A DNA stretch of 64,000 nt. Origin: Tupaia tana. Its lineage: Eukaryota > Chordata > Mammalia > Scandentia > Tupaiidae. The notes below the pieces were generated by a model, which worked only from the letters and a program-made list of their open reading frames with translations, did no database searches and had not been told where the DNA came from. This document shows positions 1 to 11,159 of the stretch, piece by piece (the stretch's first letter is position 1; each line of letters opens with the position of its first letter). Both the position numbers and the translations under genes were made by a program. The stretch spans positions 54,837,837-54,901,836 of the forward strand of contig JAKSZU010000002.1 in the NCBI GenBank assembly GCA_026018925.1, read 5' to 3'.

Positions 1-19
1 GGTTGAACCTCTCCCATGA

Positions 20-840
20 ACTCCAATGTCCTTAATCCAATTTCCCAAACAGCATCTCTTCTTGGATGACAAACTAGCATCTCAGTTAGTATGTCTAAAG
101 ACATATTTCTATAACACTCTCCCTGCATTAATATTCCTCCTCAACCTACTTATTTCCAAACACTCCCTAATTCAGCTAAAGTTAACCAATATCTATTCTG
201 ATTCTAAAGCCCCAAACTTAGCTATCATGGTTGATTTCTTACTTTTCCTCTTTTATATTCTGTCAGCTCCTCTCTTAAAATCTCTTCTGAGTCTGACAAT
301 CTCTTGTGACTTCTACAACTCAATCCTAGACTCACCAACCATGAGCCATTGCATGAACGCCTGAAGCCTCCAAAATGATCTTCTTATCCCATTGTTCTTT
401 TCACTGAACTGCCATAATTTTCATTTTTAAATATAGATCAAACTCTACTAAAGAGTTTATTAAAAAGTCTGATGATTGCTTTTTAGTCTTAGAAAATAAA
501 AACCAAAGCCTTATTGAGATCTGCCTTGACTCCAAAGACCTCACATGGTCTGACTCAGGCCTTATCTACTACCAGTTTTCCTTCTCTGGCTCCAGGATTA
601 CTGATTTCTTTCATATTTAACATGCTGAGCACATTTTATACATTCTCTGCTCTCTTAAAACACCATTCCCCAATCTTTAAATTATTAGCTCCATCTTGCC
701 ATTACAGTCTGGCACTATTTACATGAAATCTATAATAAAGATTTCACTCTTCATCTCTCTCAAGCACTTTATATTTTCCTCCGAGCTCTTTATTTACATT
801 TTATCTATTTTATTTACTTGTCAATGCTTTTATGTCATGC
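20..840 (+). repeat. L2 LINE 3' region, ancient copy
   Basis: The stretch follows the order of the mammalian L2 3' part: a segment like 'cttcttggatgac', then 'atgatcttcttatccc', then a segment resembling 'ctcacctggtctgactcaggcctt', then a T-rich end near 'tttatttacatttta'. It is heavily diverged, with no retained reading frame. The short open frames here are chance. The boundaries are approximate and the element probably enters from outside the window. Confidence 0.55.
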
Positions 841-1034
841 TTTTTCTCACTTGACATTTCTCTGACTGTTCTGTTTGGGAAGAGAAAACTCAATTTCTCC
901 TATTTGATAAAGCAGAGTGATTCTGTCCTCTGTAGTCTTTACTTTGACTTTGGATTATTAAAATACAAGAATTACCTTTTTAAGAAGCCTATTCCTTCTT
1001 CCTGGCACTGGGTTCAGTATTTTTGTTGGTTCCC

Positions 1035-1145
1035 CTTTGATCTTCACACTTATCCAAAATTAGTACTATTGTAATCATATTGCAGAGAAACTAAGGCTTG
1101 CAAGGGACAGAAAATTTTCCTTGGTCACACAACTAGCCAGGGGAC
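1035..1145 (-). repeat. MIR fragment (reverse)
   Basis: The text runs 'gcagagaaactaaggcttgcaag', then 'ttggtcacacaactagc'. This matches the reverse complement of the conserved MIR core, in which 'aactgaggctcagagagg' is followed by 'ggtcacacagctag'. It is an old tRNA-derived element common to mammals. Confidence 0.6.
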
Positions 1146-1167
1146 AAAACAAGTGTACACTGCACTC

Positions 1168-1478
1168 CCTCCACTCTTTCTTTATTTTATATTTTTAAGT
1201 TTATTCATTTCTTCCATACATGAAAGAGAACAGAGAGATACAGCAAGAGAGGAAGAAAAAGAAAAAGTGAAAAAAAAAAAAAAAAAAAAAAAAAGAAAAA
1301 GAGAGAGAGGCATCTCTAACAGACTTTCATGTCAGAATCCCCTCCAAGTCTCAATTGGTCCAGGCCATAGCTGTGTGCACCTGGTGTGCTCAGGAAGGTC
1401 CCAGGAAATGAACCCATGACCTTTCCCATATGGGACTAGCTGTATTTTCCTTTGAGCCACTGCCTGGCCACACTCCTT
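1168..1478 (-). repeat. family 2 tRNA-like SINE (reverse)
   Basis: Read on the minus strand it opens with 'tggccaggcagtggctc', has a box-B-like 'gggttcatttcc', passes a C/T-rich zone and ends in 'gaaataaactt'-like sequence seen here as 'aagtttattcatttcttcc'. An A-rich run with interspersed G (about 1266-1308) sits inside it. The same head and tail recur at 22646, 47852, 51638, 55265 and 56905, which defines the family. No matching body hairpin of family 1 is present. Confidence 0.6.
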
Positions 1479-2186
1479 CCTTATTATCTCCCTGCTCCCC
1501 AATCTGGTTAATTATTTAAGCTTCTGTTTTTTTGTTTGTTTGTTTGTTTGTTTTTCCGGGAAGGAAAGTGTCTTATTACCTGATTAAGGAAGAACGTTGT
1601 CAAAGGTGAATATTTAAATTTAGCCCTTCTAACATATATGTTAATTTTAAGTGGTATGTCCTTTGGACATACTTAAAGTATGTCCATTTTGACTCTCCTT
1701 AGTCTCAAACAACATCCATCCTTCCAACCTATTCTAGTGTCACAAGAATTAGAATGAGTAAATTCTCACCCAATTCTGAAAGATTAGAGCCCTTTCAAAA
1801 TGGTGTGTTTTCTGTTTCTCTATTAAATCTAACATTCATAAAGCCAGATCCTGTTTGACTGTCTTTGGGGAAAATTTACAGACAAAATCCACTTTTTTAT
1901 AAATACAAACATCGCTTAATTTTGTGTGGAAGAAAAGCCATATTGCATCTTTTTATAATTTTCAAAATATCTTTTTTGATTCAAGTTCCAAATTCATAAT
2001 GGATCTGAGATATTTTTACCTTTTTTAGAATCCCATTTGTTCTGAAACTGTATTTAATTTTTTAAAGGTAATTACTACATCCACTTGAGATCAGAGCACT
2101 TGAGAAGGTATTTCTCAATACTACTCTGGTACTCTGTTAATTAAGTCTCAAGTTCATATGGGGGAAATATGGTTTTTATAAATATA
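1479..2186. other. unassigned AT-rich stretch
   Basis: No gene or identifiable repeat is seen. It contains a (TTTG)n run at about 1527-1552 and a small perfect hairpin (gtatgtcc/ggacatac) near 1651-1672, followed by a third copy of the gtatgtcc arm at about 1678. Confidence 0.4.
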
Positions 2187-2475
2187 GGGGCCAGCATTTG
2201 TTGTGGTGGTTAGAGTGCTGGACTCCCATATGGCGGACCATGGCTTGAGTCTTGGATTCTGTGGCTTAAAAATCACACTGGGCACATGTGCATGTGTGCC
2301 AAAAATCCCAAGAGGAGAATGGAAGAGAGGTGATTGCTGTGTGGCCACCTACCTGAGGGGTGATTTCTCACTTTCCTTCTCTCCCTCTCTGTCTTTCTCT
2401 CTCTGGCAATTGCCTTCACACTTTGACAAAAAACAAACAAACAAACAAAGAAAAAACAAAAAAAAAAAATATTTT
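2187..2475 (+). repeat. family 1 SINE, diverged
   Basis: It starts with 'ggggccagca', then 'gctggactcccatatgg', a box-B relic 'gcttgagtcttgg', 'cccaagaggagaatgg', a CT tract and an A-rich tail containing AAAC repeats. The head is CpG-poor, as in the older subfamily. Confidence 0.8.
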
Positions 2476-2912
2476 TTTAATATTTACTAAACAGAATTTA
2501 TATTAAGCATCTAGATGGTTCTTATTAGTAGTGGCTTAGATGAAAACATTTAAATAAGATAGAATTCATGTTTTATCAAATTCTATTTTTAATGTAACTC
2601 CAATAGGCCCTAAATATTTGCTGAATGAACATACAAATAGTAATAGTTGGCCCTGGGCTCTTGCCATCTATAATTTAATTTCATGTAGAAGCCCTCTCCT
2701 GGCTCAGCACTAGTAACCCTCATGTCATGCCCCATTTTGTTTAACATAAAGGTCATAATTGACTGACATACTTACTTGTGCTGACACTGTCATTTTTAAA
2801 AACAAATCAGATTTTATACATTATTAAGCTGATGCTCCCAGCAAAAGTGAAAATAATCATTTTCTTGTTACAGATAAATCATCAGATAAATATGATAAAG
2901 AAAATCATTCTT
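2476..2912. other. unassigned AT-rich stretch
   Basis: I see no gene, RNA or recognisable repeat. The sequence is ordinary AT-rich intergenic DNA. Confidence 0.4.
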
Positions 2913-3170
2913 GGGGCCAGCAGATGGCATAGCAGTCATGTCACTGAACTTCCACATGGCTGACCATGGTTTGAATCCCAGACCCGGTGTCTTGAAACTC
3001 ATGTCAGGTGAGTGTACATGCGTGCCCAAGATCCCGGGAGGAGAATGGAGGAGAAGGGACTGGGGCATGGCCATTCCCCCTGGGGGGTGATTTCTCACTT
3101 TCTCTCTCACTCTCGCTGTCTCTCTCTCCCCAGCAAGTGCATACGCCTCAAGGCAAAAACCTCTAAAAAA
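2913..3170 (+). repeat. family 1 SINE
   Basis: The head is 'ggggccagcagatggcat' and the box-B region is 'ggtttgaatccc'. The body keeps 'ggagaatggaggagaaggg' and the C-run/G-run hairpin (cccccctggggg, about 3075). A TCTC tract and a short A-rich tail follow. It is full length, about 255 bp. Confidence 0.85.
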
Positions 3171-4160
3171 AACTTACTCCCTTACTCCCTATGCTTGTGT
3201 TACAGAAATAGTGTTTCTCTTTTCTTATTCTTCTGTTTCCTCTCCCCACCCCTCAATTGATTTGCTTTCTCTTTCCAAGGAATCAACCTCTTTTGCTCAG
3301 CTTGAAGCTGAGGAGTACCTCAAAGGCTGGCAGGTGTTGTTGCAGTGGGCCTAATGACGGCAGTAGAATTCCTCTGAGATTTATGAAGACTATAAATTGA
3401 ATCCTAAGAAAAACACTTTATATAAACTAGACAGAGCTCTTGCTTTGTCAATGTTAACTGGACTTATTTACAGAAATTTTCAATAACTCTAAGTACATTG
3501 GATCACTGTCTTCAAGTATGACAAATTATTGGGCTGGAAGAAGGTACTGATTTGTCTACAAAAGATAAGGATGTATAACAACAGAGTCTGACTCAAAATT
3601 GCCTAGGGAAGACCTGGCTGTCCAGATTCTCCTATTCATGATACTTTGGATATACTTAGCACACTGCCTAAATATGGTAGGCATTCAAAATATTTTAGAC
3701 CAATTCAGAAACCTATTTGTGTGACTCCTTTTTAATTGTCAAAGCAGTAAACTGGGAGTCCTTAATATTATTAGAATGAAGAGAGAAAAGAATGAGAAAA
3801 ATAAGATGAAATAATGATCAGCTTAGAAGACGTGTTTGCCGTACACCACTCTTAATTCTTCAGCTGTGAGATGTTCTAGTGACTCTTTAAGAAATAAAGG
3901 GATAAAAATTTGACAGGTCTCCAAAATCAAAGGGGTGTTTTTCAAAGCCTGTGCTTGCCCAGACAATTTGGCAATTGGCCTAGAATCTGAGTACCTTCAA
4001 TGGCAACTGGCCTGAAAAGTGTCAGTAATCTCATACACAAAGTCAACTGATTAGTGTTAGACCTAAGTTGCATTCAGAATCTAGAGTAAATTCTGTAGAA
4101 ATCCCTACTAACAATTACCTGATAAAGGAGTATTTTATTTAACTTTATTTATTTATTTAC
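3171..4160. other. unassigned stretch
   Basis: No gene, RNA or clearly recognisable repeat was found in about 1 kb. Short open frames exist but have no coding signature. Confidence 0.4.
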
Positions 4161-4419
4161 TTTTTTTTTTTTTTTTAAGAGGTTTTTCACTATAGGGCAC
4201 GTGCGCTTGTCAGAAAGACGGAGAGAGACAGAAAGCGAGAAATCACCCCTCAGGGGGGATGGTCATGCCACAATCCCTTCTCCTCCATTCTCCTCTTGGG
4301 ATCGTGGGCACGCATGCACACACGCCCAGCGTGAGTTTAAGCCACCAGGTCCAGGACTCGAACCGCAGTCGACTACGTGGGAGTCCAGCGACATAGCCAT
4401 TATGCTAACTGCTGGTCCC
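4161..4419 (-). repeat. family 1 SINE, young type (reverse)
   Basis: A poly(T) start is followed by 'ttttcactatagggcacg', the body hairpin (ccccTcaggggggatgg), box B in reverse (ggactcgaaccg) and the head 'gctaactgctggtccc'. A short TSD 'atttactt' flanks both ends. Confidence 0.85.
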
Positions 4420-4429
4420 TATTTACTTA

Positions 4430-4566
4430 TTTTTAATTTGACCAGAGAGGGAGAAAGAAGAGAGAGAGAGGGAAAATGAGAAAGCAATCCTTCAGGTCTG
4501 GGATTCATACTGCAGTCGGCCATGTGAGACTCCAGCACCCTTAACCACCATGCCACCTGCTGTCCC
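4430..4566 (-). repeat. family 1 SINE, short form (reverse)
   Basis: Read in reverse it has the head 'gggacagcaggtggcatgg', the anticodon-like part and the box-B relic. It then jumps from the 'gacctg' segment directly to the 'ctttctcatttt' end. The central body with the hairpin is absent. The junction resembles those at 39838 and 41433. Confidence 0.65.
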
Positions 4567-4659
4567 TACCAGATGCATTTTTAAAGTATAAAATAAATGG
4601 GTATTTAATGGCAATATATACAAAATGCTTATTTAAAAAATTGGATTATTGATTATAGT

Positions 4660-4925
4660 TCTTTTTTGTTTGTTTGTTTTAGTTTGGGCATAGGGCATGT
4701 GTGCTCACCAGAGAGACAGAGAAAGGCAGGCAAAGGGAAAGTGAGAAATCACCTTCTGGGGGATGGCCATGCCACAATCCCTTCTTCTTCATCTCCTCTT
4801 GGCATTTTGGGCGTGCACAAACAAGCAGCTGGATTGGTTTTCAAACTACTGGGTCCAGGACCAGAACTTTGAAGTCAGCGAGGTGGAATTCAGCTGCCCT
4901 AACCTCTGTGCCACTTGCTGGTCCA
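4660..4925 (-). repeat. family 1 SINE (reverse)
   Basis: A T/G-rich tail (gtttgtttgttt) is followed by 'gcatagggcatgtgtgctc', 'gtgagaaatcacc', 'gggggatggccatgcc' and the head 'gccacttgctggtcc'. It is CpG-poor and so of the older type. Confidence 0.8.
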
Positions 4926-5005
4926 GGTTTTCAAACTGTTGTGTCCAGGACAAACCATGCAGTCAGCAATGCAGGACTGGCTACCTTAACTACCAAATCA
5001 CCAGC
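4926..5005 (-). repeat. head fragment of a family 1 SINE (reverse)
   Basis: It abuts the previous copy and repeats only the tRNA-like head: 'tttcaaactgttgtgtcc', 'aaaccatgcagtcagc' and 'taccaaatcaccagct'. Body and tail are missing. Confidence 0.5.
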
Positions 5006-5080
5006 TATTCCTTAGTAACTTCTTTAAAGATTCTATCTTGATATATCACATTCTGAGGGGGAGGGTTTAAGAATCTGAGA

Positions 5081-5085
<5 letters not shown>

Positions 5086-5113
<28 letters not shown>
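5086..5113 (+). repeat. poly(T) run of 28
   Basis: This is an uninterrupted T run just left of an old L1 3' region. It has no SINE body attached, so it may be an expanded homopolymer or an orphan reverse tail. Confidence 0.8.
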
Positions 5114-5139
5114 GGGCAGGGAAGCAGTTCAACCCATAA

Positions 5140-6495
5140 TACCCTATTAAAAAATATTTATATTCTTTCCAAAGTTTTCCTTTTAAAAGTTATGATTGCA
5201 ATAAAATCTTTGTGAAATGTTTCTTATGGTTGAGGATTTCTCTAGGATATATGACTAAAACTGGTATTATTGGTCAAAGCTTAGTCTCAACTTCTTATAA
5301 CTCATTTTGCCACATTTCTCCACTATGGTCATTAATGTTTTTCTACAAGTAAAGCATGAAAGTTTCTGATGTCCCACGGTTTTGCCAACACTTGACATTG
5401 TTAGTCTTTTTTGTTTAGTTCAATTTAATAAATACAAGCAACAACTTGTTTTAATTTTCATTTATTTGCTTTTTAGAGGAATTTTTAGCTACATATTCAT
5501 TGTCCTTTGAGTTTCTATATATCTAAATTGTCTCTTAATAGACTGATTTTTGTTTTTGTTTTTGTTTTTGTTTTTGTCTTCTCAGTGATGGGCTATAGCA
5601 TGGCCCAACACCTTCATATTTGAAGTTTATTTTCAACTGTGTACCGAATTCTTAGCTGGCTATAATTTTCTTTAAGCACTATAAAAATGCCATTCTGTTG
5701 TTCTCATCTGTTTCTCCTTTGAAAAGACAACTGTCAACATTGTTGTTGGTCCTTTAATGGTAATGGAAGGGTTTTCAGGGGAAAACTAATTTTTAAAATT
5801 TCTCTTTATCTTTTGTCTTTATCAGTGTGCCCATGACATGCTTAGGGGCACATTTAATGTTTGAGATTTATTTTCTTCAATCTGCAGCTTAAAATTTGAC
5901 AAAGGTCTCAACCAGATGATCTTCAAGTATTGCTTTCCTAAATTTTCTTTATTAAACTCTTTTGCTTTTAATGGATCTATTATACTTTTTTGCTTTATTT
6001 ATCTTCCACGTGTCAATTATGCTCTTTATTTTCTCGCTTTTATGCTTTAGTCTTGATATTTTCTAGTGACTGGCCCTCAAGTTTTCTAATTCTCGCTTTC
6101 TTAATATACTGTTAAACCCGGATCAGCAGTTAGCGTAATGGCTATGTCGCTGGACTCCCACGTAGTCAACCGCGGTTTGTGTCCCCGACCCGGTGGCTTA
6201 AAACTCACGCCCCGCACGTGTGCGCACATGCCCAAGATCCCGAGAGGAGAATGGAGGAGAAGGGATTGTGGCGTGGCCATCCCCCCCTGGGGGGTGATTT
6301 CTCGCTTTCTGTCTCTCTGTCTCTCTCTGTCTGGCGAGCGCACGTGCCCTATAGCAAAAACCTCTCCAAAAAAAAAAAAAAAATACTGTTAAACCTGTCT
6401 ATTGATTTATAATTTCAAATTTTTTTAATTTTAAAAACTTTGTTTTTTGCAAATCATATTCATTTGTATTAAATTATTCATCTTATATGTGTTCT
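5140..6495 (+). repeat. old L1 3' region, split by a SINE
   Basis: Segments resemble the 3' part of ancient mammalian L1 (L1M group): 'ttttgccaacacttgacattgttagtc' near 5380, 'gtcaacattgttgttggtcctttaatggtaatg' near 5735, 'aatttctctttatcttttg' near 5798, and 'aattctcgctttcttaatatactgttaaacc' near 6088. The last continues after the SINE as 'tgtctattgatttataatttcaa'. No coding frame survives. Confidence 0.6.
6120..6383 (+). repeat. family 1 SINE, young; TSD in L1
   Basis: It is CpG-rich, with box A 'tagcgtaatgg', 'gctggactcccacgtagtc', a box-B zone and 'cccgcacgtgtgcgcac'. The hairpin cccccctggggggtg, the CT tract, 'ccctatagcaaaaacc' and poly(A) follow. A 13-base TSD (atactgttaaacc) brackets it within the L1 fragment. 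Confidence 0.9.
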
Positions 6496-6510
6496 TTGTG
6501 TATTATTTTA

Positions 6511-6780
6511 TTTTTTTTAATTAAAAAAATATTTTGGGAGAGATTTTTGCTATAGGGCGTGTACACTCGCCAGAAAGAAAGAGAGACAGAGAGTCAGAAA
6601 GCAAGAAATCTCCCCCCCAGGTGAGATGGCCACACTGCAATCCCTTCTCCATTCTCCTCTCGGGATCTTGGGCATGCACACGTGCTCAGCGTGAGATTAA
6701 CCCACCGGATCCAGAACTCAAAACACGATTGATTACATGGGAGTCCAGCGACATAGCCATTACACCATCTGCTGGTCCCC
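6511..6780 (-). repeat. family 1 SINE (reverse), perfect TSD
   Basis: A reverse full-length copy ends with 'accatctgctggtccc'. The 16-base TSD 'tttgtgtattatttta' lies at 6495-6510 and again at 6781-6796, identical on both sides, which indicates a fairly recent insertion. Confidence 0.9.
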
Positions 6781-6829
6781 TTTGTGTATTATTTTAAAAC
6801 CTATATATCTAACTCTAATGTTTGACCAC

Positions 6830-7140
6830 CTGTAGCCTATGTCCATGGGCTAATGTTTTTATTTATTTTTCTTTATTTAATTCCACATGTATTCTATTCT
6901 ATATCTATAATTCATTTAAATTATATGTATAATATAAAAATAATACATAAATTATTTATAATATATATAATTTTAGATAATGTTTATGTAATACATATAT
7001 AAATTATTTATACATAATGTAAATATATATAATTCACTTGGAGATGTATATATGAAATTCAATTGAAAATTTATATATGTATAATTTACACAAATATATA
7101 TATATGTATATGTATATACAGATATTTTAACAAATTTATA
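6830..7140. repeat. AT-rich low-complexity tract
   Basis: It is dominated by imperfect TATA/AATTTATA motifs, with short pure runs such as (TA)n near 7096. There is no coding potential. Confidence 0.7.
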
Positions 7141-8469
7141 TAGCCTCAGAAATTAAGGATCAATCACCTTGACTCAGTGAGAGAGTAAGATATAATTGCT
7201 TGCTGCAACTTATGTGAAGACTGACCTATTTCTAGTTTTTTCTTTTTTCCTATACCACAGCTTTTCAGAAGCCTTAACAGAATGAGTGGGGTTTATCTAA
7301 AGGCCAATCCTTATAAGATTTTTATAAAACGACCCCATTCTGTAAAATGCCAAAAACTCTGCTTATTTTCTTGGCCTCCCATTAGTCATTTTTCACTTGG
7401 TTTCTTCCCTTCTCAATTATTTGAAGCTTTGGTTTAGGCAATTTTCTCAAGGAGAAAAAGATCATTCCAAATACGAAGCTCATTTCTTTGTTGTTCCCTT
7501 GTCTCTGGCATCTGGCTGCTTTGGTAGCCCTCACTTGCAATTTTTGTTTCTGTAACCCTGTGGAACTTCTTAAAGCTTCAGATTATTACTGTCCTAAAGA
7601 GAAACAAAAATGATAGGTTATTCATCCATCCACCTCAATATATTTCTCTTCTCCTAGTTATACTGGCTCATCAAACAATGCAGTCTTATTCGATTGCTGT
7701 TTGTAACTACTGGAGAAGTTCTGCTATCATTTTTGTTGTTTTCTTCTGCTTTTATAGATTTTCTTGTTTCACTGGGTTGGTTTTATTTAAACTTCTCTTT
7801 CACTTTTAAAAATAGATGTCTTTGAGCCTATATTTGCACTAAAAAATAATAAATACAACGAAGAAAGAATTATGAGAGGCTGAATCACCAAAAAAATTTC
7901 TAAAAAGTTTACAAAAGGAACCAATAGGTTTTATTTGGCCACAAACAAAATCGCTAATTTGTTAACACAGTCTCAATATAAGTAAGTGTCCAAATCAGGG
8001 AAAATGTTGTACTTGCTAGACTTGGAGATTGAAAAAATAGCAATTTTCGAACCTGAATACTAAGATTTTGAGAGACTAGTAAAGTCATTCTATAGGAGGA
8101 ATATCTGAGTGCACAGAACATGTTGTTTGGATGAGAATATTAATAGTTAGAAATAGGGATGATATTAAAGAAAACTAAGAATTTGAAGATTTTAGTGGGA
8201 AAGCAGTAGAAATGTTCTAAACATCTATAGTATTGGGAAAGCAGATTTTTTTTTAATTGAAAAATGAAGTTTCTATTTCTGGGCTGTTCCAATAAATTCC
8301 TTTATCCTTTCAGAATGCATCAAGTTATTTATATTCAAAATAATATTAGAAGATCAAAAGCACTGATGTCATAAAGAAAGTTCTTCATTTGGAGGTGAAT
8401 TGCATTTCAATAGAAAAACAATAACAATAATTGTAATTTTTCTTGAGAATGACTTATATGCCTGATGAA
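7141..8469. other. unassigned stretch
   Basis: About 1.3 kb holds no gene or recognisable repeat. Anything older than MIR-age divergence would not be visible to me. Confidence 0.4.
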
Positions 8470-8745
8470 ATTTTTGTTTTGTTTTTTGTTTGTTTGTTTG
8501 TTTTGTTTTGTTTGGCATATGGTATGTGTGCTTGCTGGAGAGAGACAGAGAAATAGTAAGAGGGAAAGTGAGAAATCACCTTCAGAGGGAATGGCCATGC
8601 TGCAATCTTCTCCTTCATTTTCCTCCTGGGATTTTGGGCATGCATACATGCACATCCAGATTGATTTTCAAACTGCCATATTTGATTTTAGAACCATGGT
8701 CTGCCATATGGAAGTCTAGTGCTTAACCACCACGCCACCTGCAGA
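8470..8745 (-). repeat. family 1 SINE, older type (reverse)
   Basis: A GTTT-rich tail is followed by 'gcatatggtatgtgtgcttgc', 'gtgagaaatcacc', 'gaatggccatgc' and 'gtgcttaaccaccacgcc'. CpG sites are mostly lost and no clear TSD remains. Confidence 0.75.
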
Positions 8746-8809
8746 TTCAACTGATGTAATGTATTTTAAATCAGATACTGATTTAATCTTTACAAATTTT
8801 TTATTTAAA

Positions 8810-8935
8810 TGTCATTTTCTTCTCATTTTATAGATGAAAGAGCTGAGGAAAGGAGGACAACTTGTTGGCTTAGGGTAAGTATTTCAATAATCTGGCAGAG
8901 AGAGATGAGACTTGAACCTAGGGAATTTATTTGGT
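8810..8935 (-). repeat. MIR fragment (reverse)
   Basis: 'cattttatagatgaaagagctgagg', a degenerate middle, then 'gagacttgaacctagg' follow the reverse MIR order (dinucleotide-rich start, 'aaactgaggc', 'ggattcgaaccc'). Confidence 0.6.
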
Positions 8936-8954
8936 AGAACACATTCGTGTATAT

Positions 8955-8959
8955 ATATA

Positions 8960-9000
<41 letters not shown>
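8955..9000. repeat. (TA)n(CA)n microsatellite
   Basis: A short TA run leads into an almost pure CA run of about 20 units, flanked again by TA. Confidence 0.9.
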
Positions 9001-9001
<1 letters not shown>

Positions 9002-9749
9002 AATATATAATTTACGTTTAATGACTATACAACTTTACAGTGTACGTGTTTATTTCCAAGCACATAGAACATGCTCTTAAGCATCATATTATACTGTCCA
9101 AGTTAAAGATTTTTTTTTTTCAAGCTTTTAAATAGTCTTGGGCTAGAAGCAACTACTGTCATACAAGATCTGTATTTTAATTGTTTACCCTTAGAATAAG
9201 ATTGTAAATATCAGTCATAGATTTCATGTTATTCGTTGTGTGCCTTGTTTAATGAATCAATATAAGACACATTTGCAATGCTCTGGGTTTATTTTCTAAA
9301 TAATACACACGTAAGGACGTATCCAATTCTATATTGTTTTATATTGTCATAAAGTTTTTTAATTTGGTGTTTGTACGTAGTCAAAGTCATCCTGAGCTGA
9401 AACTCCATCTGTGTAAAATTAATTTAGGTATGTAGATATTTACATTTACATACATAATTTTACAAAATACCATAGTTAAAGCTTGCAGGGACTTTGATAT
9501 CTCATTTAATACTTTCAGACCTATCTCGACTATACTGACAGATGTTTTTAAAAATAATTTTTAAGAGGATACTTTTAGAACTTGTCAGGCACAATATTCT
9601 AAGGCCCTATTTGTTATCTAATTTTTCAACTGAAATCTTATTTTCAACTGAAATCTTTCAATAGAAATGAATATCATATACCTCTATCACTATGCCAAAT
9701 GAAGTCTTATGCCATACATGTTCGAATTCCTTCAATACCGTCCAGTTAA
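9001..9749. other. unassigned stretch
   Basis: No gene or known repeat is seen. A small tandem duplication with an 18-base period (ttttcaactgaaatctt) lies at about 9622-9658. Confidence 0.4.
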
Positions 9750-9760
9750 AAAATATGACT

Positions 9761-10016
9761 AGGGACCAACAGTTGGCATAATGGCTATGTCGCTGGATTC
9801 CCATGTATTCGACTGAGGTTCGAATCCTGGACCTGGTGACTTAAACTCACGCTGAGCATGTGTGCATGCGTGCCCAAGATCCCAAGAGGAGAATGGAGGA
9901 GAAGGGACTGCAGTGTGGCCATCCCCCATTGGGGGTGATTTCTCGTGTTCTGTCTCTCTCTCTTCCTGGTGAGCGCACGTGCCCTATAACAAAAACCTTT
10001 CCAAAACCCAAAAAAA
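9761..10016 (+). repeat. family 1 SINE, young type
   Basis: The head is 'gggaccaacagttggcataatgg', box B is 'ggttcgaatcc', then 'ggagaatggaggagaaggg', the hairpin ccccatTgggggtg, a CT tract and an A-rich tail. The TSD 'aaatatgact' is repeated at 10018-10027. Confidence 0.9.
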
Positions 10017-10074
10017 CAAATATGACTGAACTATTTCTCAATATCATCTTATTTTTTTTTTCCTTTCTTTTAGT

Positions 10075-10298
10075 GTTCTTTGTTTCTTGAGAGAGAGAAA
10101 GATAGTGAGAGGTACCGTTGACAGAGTTGTACCATGCCACAATTCTACTTCCAGCCTTCCACGTAGCCAGGATCACAGGCATGATATGGGTATACCCAGT
10201 GTGTTTGGGCCAACCCAGGATCGAAAGCTGGGGCCTCCCATATGTCTGTAACATCACATGGTGGCACTCTACTGCCCAGGCCACTACAGCTAGGCCCT
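10075..10298 (-). repeat. probable family 2 SINE (reverse)
   Basis: It has 'gagagagagaaagatagtgagag', a middle with 'cccaggatcgaaagctgg' and 'cctcccatatg', and the head 'ggcactctactgcccaggcc'. This mirrors the family 2 layout at 1168 and 47852, although it is strongly diverged. Confidence 0.5.
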
Positions 10299-10700
10299 GA
10301 TGCCATCTTCATACTAATATTCTGTGTTCAATCCCTCAGCTATTGAAGAATCCATCCTTAATTTGGCCTCTTATGATTAATGTGAGGATCCACAATAAGA
10401 AGTAATTTAACCAAAGTAAGCAATAGATTTTCTCTTTTGAAAGGTTATCAAAATAACATTAAAATTGCTATTCTATCTCCATACAATTATGACAGCTGAC
10501 CTCCTTAATTAACTCTGTAACTACATTTCAAATTTTCTCATAGAGCCTTCTGACACAAATTTTTTCAGAATTTGCTTAAAAGCCTATTTTCTCTTTCATT
10601 TTTAAAAACTTCAAAGGAATCTGGTACTTCAGAAAACTGTCAAAATGTGTTGAAACATATTTAAAAGAATGCGTATTTTTATAGATTGGCATGGTTTGTG
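10299..10700. other. unassigned stretch
   Basis: Nothing recognisable beyond AT-rich sequence. Confidence 0.4.
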
Positions 10701-10710
10701 CACATTATCA

Positions 10711-11159
10711 TTTTTTTTTCAGGTTTCCAGCTATATATATAAAGAAGGAAAAGGATACTGTTGGGGGGGGGGAAATACCACAGTCGTCACAGGGCAAAGG
10801 GGACTGTCCAGTGTCTTTGACTTCTCTCCAGAAGAAATTAAGAGAAGAATTCATCAAATGTTAATGTTAGAAACTCAGAAACTCTGGAATGTTTGTGCAG
10901 AGTCCCAGGCCTCAGAGCAAACGCTCTTATGCTGCTGGGCTCCAGGGGAAGACTTCAGCCAAAGTCAACACTAGCAGAAACTCCATCTGACCGGGACTGT
11001 GGAAACAGCTGTAACCACTTAGCTGGAAAACCACCTCGGATTCCTCTCCCAGAAAACACTGATGACATGGGAGGTGGAGAGCAGGAAAGCTCTGTCAGGG
11101 ACTCTCTTCAGCTGGGGTCAGAAAAAATATTTTCTTTCCCTGAAAACTGTAAATAGATG
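10711..11159 (+). pseudogene. candidate dead exon or retrocopy fragment, unidentified
   Basis: This island is noticeably more GC-rich and less repetitive than its surroundings. It opens with a T run ending in CAG (about 10711-10722) that looks like a splice acceptor. One frame stays open through residues such as FDFSPEEIKRRIHQMLMLET and stops at 10972-10974. A second frame opens around 10893 and runs to a TAG at 11154-11156 (…PRIPLPENTDDMGGGEQESS…). The two would join only with a frameshift, and a 10-G run near 10763 is a further hazard. After the stop comes a CCA/CCG-rich bit and an A-rich run. I do not recognise the protein. It could equally be an unfamiliar repeat or LTR piece. Confidence 0.3.

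Noticed and set aside
1651-1672. Rho-independent terminator-like hairpin
   Set aside because: An isolated 8-base palindrome with no adjacent gene in a mammalian genome. It has no regulatory meaning that I can support.
4161-5005. CRISPR-like array
   Set aside because: The repeated units are full SINEs with a tRNA-like head, of unequal length and without regular spacers. The genome is mammalian.
6120-6200. tRNA gene
   Set aside because: Box A and box B are present, but the acceptor stem does not close and the sequence continues into the SINE body and poly(A). These are SINE heads, not tRNA genes.
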